Part shown: positions 41,750 to 50,022 of the stretch, one piece after another
Numbering within the stretch: position 1 is the first letter of the stretch
Layout of the letters: each line of letters starts with the position of its first letter
Source of the DNA: Nocardia terrae
GTDB taxonomy: Bacteria > Actinomycetota > Actinomycetes > Mycobacteriales > Mycobacteriaceae
Assembly (NCBI RefSeq): GCF_009760405.1
Contig: NZ_WRPP01000016.1
Span: 62,001-126,000, forward strand
DNA: 64,000 nt
Direction of reading: 5' to 3'
The notes under the pieces: model-generated
Databases searched by the model: none
The model's input: the letters and a program-made list of their open reading frames with translations, nothing else
Told to the model about the DNA's origin: nothing
Made by a program: the position numbers and the translations under genes

Positions 41750-43131
41750 CCGAGGTGCACAACCTGGGAGACGACGTGCAGGACCCGGCCGCCGACAACC
41801 AGGCCGCGCCCCCGATGACCATGGCCGAACGGATCGTGGCCGAAGCGGCCGCAGCGGCGAGAGCCGCCCACGCGGCCGAAGCATCCGCCGCCCACTCCAC
41901 GCCCGCCGAGGCGCGCCCGGCGGCCCCCGCCGAACCGGACGAAACCAGCGGCATCCCCGCACATACCAACGTGATCGCCGAAGACGCCGGCGACTCGACC
42001 GGCAGCCCGTCGACCGACGCGGATTCCTCCGAGTCCGAGCCCGACTCGAGCATCGCGCCCGAAATGTCCGAAGCTGCCCTCGGTATCGAGCCCGCCACCA
42101 GCGCCGCTGCAGCCGAAGCCACCGTCGACCCCGCGGGCTCGGATTCAGCCGGAGCTGAGCCTGATTCGAGCGCTACGCCGGAAATGTCCGAGGCCACTGT
42201 TGGCGCCGAGCCCGAACCCGTCCCGGATGGGCAGCGCGGCGACAGCACCGGGCCCATCGACGAAGTCGTGCGAGATGCCGACGGCTCAGCCGACGCCGTC
42301 GAGACTCCGGCCGAGAGTGCGGTGGACTCCAGCGAGGCGACCGGGCTCGAGCAGTCGGCCGAACTCGGGGCGGCCCCGGACGGGACCGATGGGGGCGACG
42401 AGGTCGCCACTGCGGAAGTCGGTGTGGCGGAAGTCTCGAAGGATGCGGCGGCGAGCGGCGCTGCCGGAGTGCTGCCCGTCGATCCGCAGGAGTTCGACGA
42501 CGAGGACGAGCTGAGCGAGGAGGAGTTCCGCGCAGCGCTCGAGGCGATGTTGCTGGTGGTGGACGCGCCCGCCTCGACGGAGTTGCTGGCCTCGGCGTTG
42601 CGGGATCATCCGATCCGGGTGGAGACGGCGCTGCGGGAGATGTCGGCGGAGTTGACCGCGCGACGCAGTGGCATGGATCTCAGGTTCGTCGGGGACGGGT
42701 GGCGTTATTACACGCGGACGGAATTCGCCCCCTATGTGGAACGTATGCTGTTGGACGGCGCACGGTCGAAGCTCACACGCGCCGCTTTGGAAACCATGGC
42801 GGTGATCGCGTACCGTCAACCGGTTACCCGAGCACGCGTGAGCGCGGTGCGCGGCGTGAACGTGGATGGCGTGATCAGGACCCTGCTGGCGCGGGGGCTG
42901 ATCGCGGAGGCCGGAGCGGACCCGGAGACCAACGGCACTCTGTACATCACCACCGAGCTGTTCCTGGAACGGATCGGACTCGCGTCACTGGCGGATCTGC
43001 CGCCGTTGGCCCCGCTGCTCCCGGGCGTCGATCTGATCGACGAGATCAATGAGAGCCTGGACACCGACCCCCGGTACACCAGGCTGAAGAAACCGGCCGA
43101 GGCCGATATCGACCTCGGCACCGATGACTGA
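41746..43131 (+). CDS. scpB: Segregation and condensation protein B with long acidic N-terminus, 461 aa
   Basis: The winged-helix partner of ScpA. The conserved domain starts near residue 260 (EEEFRAALEAMLLVVDAPAS) and includes MDLRFVGDGWRYYTRTEFAP, LTRAALETMAVIAYRQPVTR and ARVSAVRGVNVDGVIRTLLA. Standard ScpB is ~180-200 residues, so the first ~255 residues are an added Ala/Glu/Asp/Ser-rich disordered region with near-repeats such as PDSSIAPEMSEA and PDSSATPEMSEA. The GTG start overlaps the scpA stop as GTGA. Function as SMC regulator is secure; the role of the tail is unknown. Confidence 0.94.
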   Translation: MTEVHNLGDDVQDPAADNQAAPPMTMAERIVAEAAAAARAAHAAEASAAHSTPAEARPAAPAEPDETSGIPAHTNVIAEDAGDSTGSPSTDADSSESEPDSSIAPEMSEAALGIEPATSAAAAEATVDPAGSDSAGAEPDSSATPEMSEATVGAEPEPVPDGQRGDSTGPIDEVVRDADGSADAVETPAESAVDSSEATGLEQSAELGAAPDGTDGGDEVATAEVGVAEVSKDAAASGAAGVLPVDPQEFDDEDELSEEEFRAALEAMLLVVDAPASTELLASALRDHPIRVETALREMSAELTARRSGMDLRFVGDGWRYYTRTEFAPYVERMLLDGARSKLTRAALETMAVIAYRQPVTRARVSAVRGVNVDGVIRTLLARGLIAEAGADPETNGTLYITTELFLERIGLASLADLPPLAPLLPGVDLIDEINESLDTDPRYTRLKKPAEADIDLGTDD

Positions 43132-43142
43132 AACAGGACAAC

Positions 43143-44846
43143 GTGAATACACCCGCTCGCCGAGATGGCACACCGGATCGTAGGAAACGTGGCAGCGAAC
43201 CGCCCAGCGGTTCCCGCGCCGCCCGAGGCCGGACCGGAGACGACCGGTCCGCACGAGGCGGCGGATCGGCCAACCGCGGCGGCGCCCGCGGCGACTCGCC
43301 CAGCTGGGGCGGAAACTCTCGAAACGACTCACGCGGCGGCTCGTACGGCCGCGGCGGCAACTCATATGACTCCCGCTCCGGCGGCTCGTACGGCGAGTCG
43401 CGTGGTGGAGGCTCCGGCTACGGCGACTCGCGAGGTGGCTCGCGCGGCGGCAGCTCGTACGGTGATTCGCGCGGCAGCGACTCGCGGGGCGGCTCGTACG
43501 GCGGCGGACGCGGCGGCAGCGGGTCCTACGACTCGCGCTCCGGAGGATCCCGCGGCGGTTCGGGCTACGGCGACTCCCGGAGCGGCGCATCGCGCGGCGG
43601 ATCCGGCTCGTTCGGCGGCTCGCGCGGTGGCGCAGGCTCTTACGGCCGTGACGGCGGCGACCGCTCGCGTGGCGGCTCCGGATCCTTCGGCGCGCGTGGC
43701 GGTTCCGGCTCGCGTGGCGAAAGCCAGTGGGGCGGAAGCGGTTCCCGGGGTGGTTCGTCCGCTCGCGGCGGCTCCGGGTACGGCGGCTCGGCCGGAAACT
43801 CCGCGCGTGGCAGCCAATCTCGCGGCGATTGGGATTCTCGCGGTTCGCGCGGCGATGCCCGCGGCGGCCAGTCCCGCACCGGATTCGGCTCCGACCGTTC
43901 CGGTTTCGGCCAGGACCGCAATGCCTCGCGCGGCCGCATCGGTGGCGGCAGCCCGCTGGCCCCGCACACCTCGCCGAACACTCCCGCCAAGAAGAAGACC
44001 GCCAAGCCGGAGCGCAAGATCGTCGCGCCCGTGCTGATCAGCAATGCCAAGCCCGCGCGTCACCAGCACGTGGACCTGGAGGAGCGCGGCCCGAAGAAGC
44101 TCCCGTGGGGCGAGGGCGAGCGCCTGCAGAAGGTCCTCGCCAAGGCCGGTGTGGCTTCCCGCCGCGCGGCCGAGGAGATGATCGACGCCGGTCGCATCGA
44201 GGTCGACGGCAAGATCGTGCGCGAGCAGGGCCTGCGCATCGACCCGCAGACCGCGGTGGTCCGGGTCGACGGTGTGCGCGTGGTCGTCCGTGACGAGCAG
44301 GTGTATCTGGCTCTGAACAAGCCCAAGGGCTGGCAGTCCACCATGTCCGACGAGATGGGCCGCCCGTGCGTCGGCGATATCGTCGCCGAACGGATCGCGG
44401 CCGGGCAGCGCCTGTTCCACGTCGGCCGTCTCGACGCCGACACCGAGGGCCTGCTGCTGCTCACCAATGACGGCGATCTGGCCCACCGGCTCATGCACCC
44501 CTCCTTCGAGGTGTCCAAGACCTACCTGGCCACGGTCAACGGCGAGGTCAAGAACCGCGAGATCGGCAAACTGCTCAAGGACGGCGTCGAGCTGGAGGAC
44601 GGTCCCGCCAAGGTGGACAAGTTCCAGCTGCTCGAGGTCGGGCAGGGCAAGTCGCTGGTGAAGGTGGTCCTGCACGAGGGCCGCAAGCACATCGTGCGCC
44701 GCCTGCTGGCCGAGGTCGGCCACCCGGTGACGGCGCTGGTGCGCACCCACATTGGACCGGTCGCCCTGGGCGATCAGCGGCCGGGCACGCTCCGTGTCCT
44801 GGGCCGGGACGAAATCGGGAAGCTCTACGAGGCGGTGTCGTTGTGA
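43143..44846 (+). CDS. rluB: 23S rRNA pseudouridine synthase RluB type with RGG-rich N-terminus, 567 aa
   Basis: The C-terminal ~250 residues are a complete RluB/RsuA-family enzyme. S4 domain: [35 protein letters not shown]. Catalytic loop: [19 protein letters not shown], with nucleophile Asp near residue 431. Typical [20 protein letters not shown] follows. It isomerises a uridine in 23S rRNA helix 89 (position 2605 in E. coli). The first ~290 residues are almost entirely Gly, Ser and Arg (runs such as [13 protein letters not shown]), an RGG-type disordered RNA-binding tail, then a Lys-rich hinge ([11 protein letters not shown]). GTG 43143 follows scpB by 11 bases, and the stop overlaps cmk. 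Confidence 0.94.
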   Translation: MNTPARRDGTPDRRKRGSEPPSGSRAARGRTGDDRSARGGGSANRGGARGDSPSWGGNSRNDSRGGSYGRGGNSYDSRSGGSYGESRGGGSGYGDSRGGSRGGSSYGDSRGSDSRGGSYGGGRGGSGSYDSRSGGSRGGSGYGDSRSGASRGGSGSFGGSRGGAGSYGRDGGDRSRGGSGSFGARGGSGSRGESQWGGSGSRGGSSARGGSGYGGSAGNSARGSQSRGDWDSRGSRGDARGGQSRTGFGSDRSGFGQDRNASRGRIGGGSPLAPHTSPNTPAKKKTAKPERKIVAPVLISNAKPARHQHVDLEERGPKKLPWGEGERLQKVLAKAGVASRRAAEEMIDAGRIEVDGKIVREQGLRIDPQTAVVRVDGVRVVVRDEQVYLALNKPKGWQSTMSDEMGRPCVGDIVAERIAAGQRLFHVGRLDADTEGLLLLTNDGDLAHRLMHPSFEVSKTYLATVNGEVKNREIGKLLKDGVELEDGPAKVDKFQLLEVGQGKSLVKVVLHEGRKHIVRRLLAEVGHPVTALVRTHIGPVALGDQRPGTLRVLGRDEIGKLYEAVSL

Positions 44847-45580
44847 ACGGTGTGGGAAGTCTGATCGACGCGGGCAGCGCGCTGACCGGTTCGGCGCGGC
44901 TGGTCGTCGCCATGGACGGCCCGTCGGGCACCGGCAAGTCGAGCGTGTCGCGCCAGCTGGCGACCCGGCTCGAGGCCAGCTACCTCGACACCGGTGCGAT
45001 GTACCGGGTCGCGACCCTGCGCGTGCTGCGCAGCGGCGTGGACCTGGACGACGCCGCCGCCATCGCGGTCGCGGTCAAGGAGCTGCCGCTCACCATCGGC
45101 CATGACCCGAGCCACGAGGTGATCATGCTCGACGGCGAGGACGTGTCGGACGAGATCCGCGGCAATGCGGTGACCAAGGCGGTCTCCGCCGTATCGGCCG
45201 TGCCCGAGGTGCGTGAGCAGCTCGTGGCCCTGCAGCGCGACATCACCGCGGCCTCGGGCCGAATCGTGGTGGAGGGCCGCGATATCGGCACCGTCGTGCT
45301 GCCGCAGGCCGACGTGAAGATCTACCTGACCGCCTCGGCCGAGGCGCGGGCCTTCCGTCGCAATGCCCAGAACATCGCGGAGGGCCGCGGTGACGATTAC
45401 GAGGCCGTGCTCGCCGACGTGCAGCGTCGCGACACCCTCGATTCGACCCGCAAGGTCTCTCCCCTGCGTCCCGCCGAGGACGCCGTGCTGGTCGACACCA
45501 GCGATCTGAACAAGGACGAGGTCATCGACGAGCTGTATCGCGTCGTGGCCGAACGGATTTCGGCGGGAGGCTCGCAGTGA
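44843..45580 (+). CDS. cmk: Cytidylate kinase, 245 aa
   Basis: Phosphorylates CMP and dCMP with ATP in pyrimidine nucleotide metabolism. P-loop GPSGTGKSS at 26-34, [50 protein letters not shown] and [20 protein letters not shown] are all diagnostic of bacterial CMP kinase (231-ish residues usual). GTG 44843 overlaps the rluB stop (GTGA). The stop overlaps the der GTG, so rluB, cmk and der are translationally chained, as in mycobacteria. Confidence 0.96.
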   Translation: MNGVGSLIDAGSALTGSARLVVAMDGPSGTGKSSVSRQLATRLEASYLDTGAMYRVATLRVLRSGVDLDDAAAIAVAVKELPLTIGHDPSHEVIMLDGEDVSDEIRGNAVTKAVSAVSAVPEVREQLVALQRDITAASGRIVVEGRDIGTVVLPQADVKIYLTASAEARAFRRNAQNIAEGRGDDYEAVLADVQRRDTLDSTRKVSPLRPAEDAVLVDTSDLNKDEVIDELYRVVAERISAGGSQ

Positions 45581-46992
45581 CCCAGGACACCGTCGCCGGT
45601 GATGGCATCTGGTCGGACGAATCCGATTGGGACATCGCCGAATTCGAGGGCGAGCAGGACGCCGAACACATCCCGCTGCCGACGGTGGCCATCGTCGGCC
45701 GCCCGAACGTCGGCAAATCGACCCTGGTGAACCGCATCCTGGGTCGCCGCGAGGCCGTCGTCGAGGACATCCCCGGCGTCACCCGCGACCGCATCTCCTA
45801 CGAGGCCACCTGGGCCGGACGCCGATTCATGGTGCAGGACACCGGCGGCTGGGAGCCCGACGCCAAGGGCCTGCAGCAGTCGGTGGCCCGGCAGGCCGAG
45901 GTCGCCATGAAGACCGCCGACGCGATCGTCGTGGTCGTGGACGTCACCACGGGCGCGACCTCCGCCGACGAGGCGGTCGCGAAGACGCTGCGCCGCAGCA
46001 AGACCCCGGTCATCCTGGTCGCCAACAAGGTCGACAACCAGAAGCTCGAGGCCGACGCCGCCGAGCTGTGGTCGATGGGTCTGGGTGAGCCGCACCTGGT
46101 CTCGGCCGCCCACGGCCGCGGCACCGGCGACCTGCTGGACAAGATCCTCGAGGTGATGCCCGAGACTCCCCGCGAGGGCACGGGTCTCACCGGCGGCCCG
46201 CGCCGCGTGGCGCTGGTCGGCAAGCCGAACGTCGGCAAGTCCTCGCTGATCAACCGGCTGGCGGGCGAAGAGCGCTCGGTGGTCCACAATGTCGCGGGCA
46301 CCACCGTCGACCCGGTCGACTCGCTGGTCGAATTGGGCGGCAAGCCTTGGCGTTTCGTGGACACCGCGGGCCTGCGCCGCAAGGTGAGCAATGCCTCGGG
46401 CCACGAGTTCTACGCCTCGCTGCGCACCAAGGGCGCGATCGAGGCCGCCGAGGTCGCGGTCATGCTCATCGACGCCTCCGAGCCGATCACCGAGCAGGAT
46501 CTGCGCGTCATCTCCATGGTCGCCGAGACCGGCCGCGCCCTGGTCATCGCCTACAACAAGTGGGACCTGGTCGACGAGGACCGCCGGGAAATGCTGGAAC
46601 GCGAGATCGACCGCGAAATGGTCCAGGTCCGCTGGGCCCAGCGCGTCAATATCTCCGCCCACACCGGCCGCGCCGTCCAAAAGCTCGTCCCCGCAATGGA
46701 AACCGCCCTGGAATCCTGGGACAAGCGCATCCCCACGGGCCGCCTGAACAACTGGCTCAAGGAGGTCATCGCCGCCACCCCGCCCCCCATGCGCGGCGGC
46801 CGCCTCCCCCGGGTCCTGTTCGCCACCCAGGCGTCGACCCGTCCTCCGACGTTCGTCCTCTTCACCACGGGCTTCCTCGAGGCCGGCTACCGCCGCTTCA
46901 TCGAGCGAAAGTTGCGCGAGGAGTTCAACTTCGACGGCTCCCCCGTCCGAGTGAACGTCCGCGTCCGCGAAAAGCGCGAACGCAAGAAGTAG
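45577..46992 (+). CDS. der: Ribosome-assembly GTPase Der (EngA), 471 aa
   Basis: A tandem-GTPase protein essential for 50S ribosomal subunit maturation. First G domain P-loop GRPNVGKS at 41-48 with [11 protein letters not shown] and NKVDN; second G domain P-loop GKPNVGKS at about 215-222 with DTAGLRRK and NKWDLVD. The C-terminal KH-like domain runs from about [20 protein letters not shown] to the basic end [10 protein letters not shown]. The acidic N-terminal ~30 residues are typical for actinobacterial Der. It is the last gene of the parA-scpA-scpB-rluB-cmk-der operon and is followed by a strong terminator. Confidence 0.97.
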   Translation: MTQDTVAGDGIWSDESDWDIAEFEGEQDAEHIPLPTVAIVGRPNVGKSTLVNRILGRREAVVEDIPGVTRDRISYEATWAGRRFMVQDTGGWEPDAKGLQQSVARQAEVAMKTADAIVVVVDVTTGATSADEAVAKTLRRSKTPVILVANKVDNQKLEADAAELWSMGLGEPHLVSAAHGRGTGDLLDKILEVMPETPREGTGLTGGPRRVALVGKPNVGKSSLINRLAGEERSVVHNVAGTTVDPVDSLVELGGKPWRFVDTAGLRRKVSNASGHEFYASLRTKGAIEAAEVAVMLIDASEPITEQDLRVISMVAETGRALVIAYNKWDLVDEDRREMLEREIDREMVQVRWAQRVNISAHTGRAVQKLVPAMETALESWDKRIPTGRLNNWLKEVIAATPPPMRGGRLPRVLFATQASTRPPTFVLFTTGFLEAGYRRFIERKLREEFNFDGSPVRVNVRVREKRERKK

Positions 46993-47002
46993 CGGCTACC
47001 TG

Positions 47003-47042
47003 AACGCCCGGGCGACGGATCACACCGTCCCCGGGCGTTTTC
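47003..47042 (+). terminator. Rho-independent terminator of the parA-der operon
   Basis: AACGCCCGGG (47003-47012) pairs with CCCGGGCGTT (47030-47039), with an inner GACGG/CCGTC stem around ATCACA, followed by a T-run (TTTT). It starts 11 bases after the der stop. Confidence 0.88.
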
Positions 47043-47113
47043 GTCTACGCCCCAACCGAAATAGGGCATTCTCCCGATATTGCCCGGGTCCCCGCCCTAC
47101 CTAGAGTCCCCAC

Positions 47114-47317
47114 ATGACGATCAATCCGATCCGCACCGCCCTCGCCACCGCCGCCGTCGGCGCATCTCTTCTCGCGGCCCCCGCCCTCGCCTCCGCGGCG
47201 CCTCTCGACTCGCCCGCCACCCCCATCGGCACCACCGGCTCGGCCGACTCGGGTTCCGCGGGCCCCGGCTCGATCATCTGCTGGCTCCTCCACCCCAGCC
47301 CCACCTGCCAGGTCTGA
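47114..47317 (+). CDS. Small secreted peptide, 67 aa
   Basis: ATG 47114 opens a 67-residue protein with a clear Sec signal peptide (IRTALATAAVGASLLAAPAL, cleavage near ASA-APLD). The mature part of about 40 residues is Ser/Gly/Pro/Thr-rich and ends with IICWLLHPSPTCQV. Its two cysteines, 11 residues apart, may form a loop. Small secreted proteins with this form occur widely in Nocardia and mycobacteria, usually without known function. It sits between the der terminator and a large hairpin and is probably a single-gene transcript. Confidence 0.65.
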   Translation: MTINPIRTALATAAVGASLLAAPALASAAPLDSPATPIGTTGSADSGSAGPGSIICWLLHPSPTCQV

Positions 47318-47336
47318 CCGCACGCGGGGTCCGCAG

Positions 47337-47402
47337 CAAGATCAGGGAGCTCTCACCGTGGGATTTTGTCCGAATCCTCGCGGTGAGAGCTCCCTGATCT
47401 TG
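47337..47402. repeat. Large inverted repeat/hairpin between convergent genes
   Basis: Positions 47337-47358 and 47381-47402 are perfect inverted complements over 22 bp (arms begin CAAGATCAGGGAGC and end with its complement). The 22-base loop itself carries a stem GGATT/AATCC around TTGTCCG. The hairpin separates the secreted-peptide gene (+) and the nitroreductase-like gene (-), so it may be a bidirectional terminator. There is no T-run, and the length and compound structure also suit a dispersed palindromic element. Confidence 0.75.
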
Positions 47403-47423
47403 TTCGGGCGGGCTGCGCTCGGG

Positions 47424-48068
47424 CTAGGACTGCGGGGTGAGTTCGAAGACCGGGTGTGTCGCGGCGGTGCGCGCGAAATCCGCGGGGGTTGCGCGGCGGC
47501 CGAGAGAAAGAGTGCGGCGCAGGACGAGTCCGCCGAAGGGGCGGGAGAGGCGGGGGCCGACAACGTCTTTCAGGATCTGGGTGGCGGCGTCGGTGGGGAG
47601 TTCGACGGCGGTGAAGTCCGCGCGGGCCGATCCCGTGCCGAGCGAGGCGCGGCCCGCGGCGCGGAGGTTGCGGACCCACTGGGCCTCGCCGGAGTGGGTG
47701 GCCACGATCCAGCGGCGATCGCCCGAGCCGAAGACGTCGACCGGGTTGGTTCGGGGTAGCCCGGATTGCCTGCCCGTCACGGTCAACTGTGCGACCGGGC
47801 CGAGCGATACCCCGGCCCGCAGCAGCGCGGCGACGGCTCGGCCGACCAGATTGTGACCGAGGCGCGCGCCACCGACCACGTGCACGATGGCGAAAGCGAC
47901 CAGGAAGAGCCCGGCGAGCAGTCCGCCCAGCCAATCCCACAGCGCGGCGGCGCCGAAGACGGCGATCCCGAGATGCATGGCGATGAGCACGCCGCCCAGA
48001 CCGCCGACGGCCTTGATTCCTCGACTCCGGGTACCGGTGGTGGCGTGGAGATTCTTCGTGGAGTTCAT
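47424..48068 (-). CDS. F420-type nitroreductase-domain protein with two N-terminal membrane helices, 214 aa
   Basis: The first ~75 residues contain two transmembrane helices (GVLIAMHLGIAVFGAAALWDW and GLLAGLFLVAFAIVHVVGG). The remaining ~130 residues match the deazaflavin-dependent nitroreductase (DDN) split-barrel family: VAQLTVTGRQSGLPRTNPVD, RRWIVATHSGEAQWVRNLRA, then the C-terminal TAVELPTDAATQILKDVV segment. DDN proteins use reduced cofactor F420 for quinone, nitro or fatty-acid reduction. The membrane anchor suggests a lipid or menaquinone substrate. ATG 48068 was chosen since upstream codons run through the operators. It is divergent from a TetR gene with twin operators between them. 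Confidence 0.82.
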   Translation of the reverse strand: MNSTKNLHATTGTRSRGIKAVGGLGGVLIAMHLGIAVFGAAALWDWLGGLLAGLFLVAFAIVHVVGGARLGHNLVGRAVAALLRAGVSLGPVAQLTVTGRQSGLPRTNPVDVFGSGDRRWIVATHSGEAQWVRNLRAAGRASLGTGSARADFTAVELPTDAATQILKDVVGPRLSRPFGGLVLRRTLSLGRRATPADFARTAATHPVFELTPQS

Positions 48069-48100
48069 GATTCGCGTCTCTCTCAGCAGGCACAAGACCA

Positions 48101-48120
48101 CTATGGGCGTTTGCCCATAG
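48101..48120. promoter_or_regulatory. TetR operator, copy 1
   Basis: CTATGGGCGTTTGCCCATAG is an 8-bp perfect inverted repeat with a 4-base centre. Its exact inverted complement follows one base later. It lies 32 bases upstream of the nitroreductase-like start. Confidence 0.8.
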
Positions 48121-48121
48121 A

Positions 48122-48141
48122 CTATGGGCAAACGCCCATAG
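48122..48141. promoter_or_regulatory. TetR operator, copy 2
   Basis: CTATGGGCAAACGCCCATAG, the inverted complement of copy 1, with centres 21 bases apart (two helix turns), so two dimers could bind the same face. A further half-site (CCCATAGAC) occurs near 48193. Confidence 0.8.
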
Positions 48142-48269
48142 ATGGCAAGGGCCGCTCCCGGAGATGCGCCGAGGCTCACCCACGGTGACCGCCCCATAGA
48201 CTTGACCGGATGCCCGGAACGGCCGAAGCGGCCGCCATCGACACCGAGCCGGAACAGGAGAACCCAGGC

Positions 48270-48842
48270 ATGCGCGGCGTTCCACGTCAGGATCTACGCG
48301 GTGAACTCTTCGCCGCCGCGGACCGGATCCTGGCGCGCGACGGCGCGGCCGGACTGACCAGCCGGGCCGTCACTGACGAGGCCGGATGCGCGAAAGGCAT
48401 CCTGCACAACCACTTCGACGGCCTCGAGGGTTTCCTCGCCGACTACGCCGCCGACCGCGCACGGCGGGCCGTCGATCAGCTGTCGGGGCTGCCGGAGCGC
48501 GCCGGCCAGGGCGATATCGTCGACACACTCACCGACGCGGCCGTCACCCTCTTCGATTCCGGCGCGCTACCGACCGCCGCGTTGATCTCGGCACGCCCCG
48601 CCCTGGCCACTCGCATGGCCACCGTGATCGACGCCGATTCGGCGCTCGGCGCGAGCGAGCGAATCTTCGCCGACTACCTCTCGGCCGAGCAGGCCGGCGG
48701 CCGGCTCCCGGCGGATCAGGACGCGCACACCCTCGCCTTCGCCCTGGTCGGTTCCGTCCACCACCTGTTCTTCACCTCGCAGGGCGCGGAACTCGATCCC
48801 GCCCGAGTCCGGCAGCTCGTTCGCACGCTGCTCCATCTCTGA
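48270..48842 (+). CDS. TetR-family transcriptional regulator, 190 aa
   Basis: The N-terminal helix-turn-helix reads LRGELFAAADRILARDGAAG, LTSRAVTDEAGCAKGILHNH, FDGLEGFLADYAADRARRAV, the TetR pattern with GILHNHF in place of the common SLYRHF. The C-terminal domain includes a TetR_C-like ALVGSVHHLFFTSQG helix. ATG 48270 is preferred because AGGAG lies about nine bases upstream; ATG 48210 would add 20 residues without a ribosome site. It is divergent from the nitroreductase-like gene, which it presumably represses through the twin palindromes at 48101-48141. Confidence 0.9.
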   Translation: MRGVPRQDLRGELFAAADRILARDGAAGLTSRAVTDEAGCAKGILHNHFDGLEGFLADYAADRARRAVDQLSGLPERAGQGDIVDTLTDAAVTLFDSGALPTAALISARPALATRMATVIDADSALGASERIFADYLSAEQAGGRLPADQDAHTLAFALVGSVHHLFFTSQGAELDPARVRQLVRTLLHL

Positions 48843-48907
48843 TCTCGGGACACGCACGCCGAACCGCGGGACACCGCAGTTCCGTCGGCGACGAACATAA
48901 TTCACGC

Positions 48908-49090
48908 ATGGATGTCTCGGTGGCGTTGTGCGGGTTCGCGGGCGCGTGGGCGCTGGTGGCCGGGCCCATGTACCAGGGTGCCGTCGAACTCGGCGAGTTG
49001 GGCAGAGGCACAAGGGCGCTCCGTCAGCGCGCCCGGGGATGCGCGGTCGCCCAGACCTCGTGCAGTGTCCCGACGGTCACCAGGGTGTAG
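48908..49090 (+). pseudogene. Possible truncated membrane-protein remnant, 60 codons
   Basis: ATG 48908 begins [40 protein letters not shown], which looks like a first transmembrane helix and loop of an unknown actinobacterial membrane protein. It then becomes an unstructured sequence overlapping the 3' end of xerD on the other strand before stopping at 49090. The abrupt change in character suggests that the rest of the gene was lost, but a short functional peptide cannot be excluded. Confidence 0.3.
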
Positions 49091-49944
49091 ATCTGGGTCG
49101 TCGTGACCGAGGCATGACCGAGCAACTCCTGCACGACGCGCACGTCCGCGCCGCCGTCGAGCAGGTGGGTGGCGAAGGAGTGGCGCAGCGTGTGGGGCGA
49201 TACCTGGGCGGCGATTCCGGCTCGGTCGGCGGCGGATTGCAGGACCTGCCAGGCGGATTGGCGGGATAGGCGGCCGCCGCGGTGGTTGAGGAACAGGGCG
49301 CTGTTGCCCTTGCCCTGCGCGGCCAGCCCCGGACGGCCGCGTACCAGATAGTTGTCCAGTGCGGCCAGCGCGGGCCGACCGATGGGGACCATGCGTTGCT
49401 TGCCGCCCTTGCCGTGCAGGACGACCGCGCGCTCGGCGGTATCGATGTCGTCCACGTCCAGCCCGACCATCTCGGAGATGCGAGCGCCGGTGGAATACAA
49501 CAACTCCAGCAGCGCCCGATCCCGCAGGGCGCGCGGACCGTCGGCGATATCGCCGCCCGCCGCGTCCAGCAGGCGCGAAACCTGGTCGTAAGGTAGTGCT
49601 TTCGGCAACCGACGTGCGGGGGTCGGCGGTTTCACCGGGTGCGCGACATCCGCGTCGGTGATCCCCTCCAGCGTGGCGAAGCGGTGCAGGCCACGAACCG
49701 CCACCAACGCCCTGGACGCCGAGGACGCGGCCAGCGCCGGATGCTCGGTGTCCCCGGAGCGCAGCGACACCATGTAGTCCGCGATGTCCGTTTCCGCCAC
49801 GCGTGCAAGCGTTTCCACCCCGCGTCCGGTCAAGAAGTGCTGGTACCGCCCCAGATCCCGCCGATAGGCGCTGAGCGTGTTGCGCGCGGCTCCACGCTCG
49901 ACCGCCAAATGGTCGAGGTACGCGTCGATCTGCCGCTTCAGCAC
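49024..49944 (-). CDS. xerD: Tyrosine recombinase XerD, 306 aa
   Basis: Resolves chromosome dimers at dif together with XerC. The N-terminal SAM-like core-binding domain ([35 protein letters not shown]) is followed by the catalytic domain. The complete set of active-site residues is visible: Arg155 (TGARISE), the HGKGGKQR lysine, His251 and Arg254 (HTLRHSF), His277 (LLGHAS) and Tyr286 (QIYT). The position next to the NUDIX gene and pyrG matches M. tuberculosis Rv1701. The start is GTG 49944, and the gene starts 78 bases downstream of the NUDIX stop. Confidence 0.95.
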   Translation of the reverse strand: MLKRQIDAYLDHLAVERGAARNTLSAYRRDLGRYQHFLTGRGVETLARVAETDIADYMVSLRSGDTEHPALAASSASRALVAVRGLHRFATLEGITDADVAHPVKPPTPARRLPKALPYDQVSRLLDAAGGDIADGPRALRDRALLELLYSTGARISEMVGLDVDDIDTAERAVVLHGKGGKQRMVPIGRPALAALDNYLVRGRPGLAAQGKGNSALFLNHRGGRLSRQSAWQVLQSAADRAGIAAQVSPHTLRHSFATHLLDGGADVRVVQELLGHASVTTTQIYTLVTVGTLHEVWATAHPRAR

Positions 49945-50022
49945 GGCTCACATCATTGCAGCCGCCACCGACGAACTCCCCCAACCAGACCCGGCAAATC
50001 GCACAAGTATCCCAATCGGGAT

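Noticed and set aside
49024-49944. XerD as an integrase of a mobile element
   Set aside because: It sits in the conserved pyrG-NUDIX-xerD order and no attachment-site duplication or phage genes were seen.
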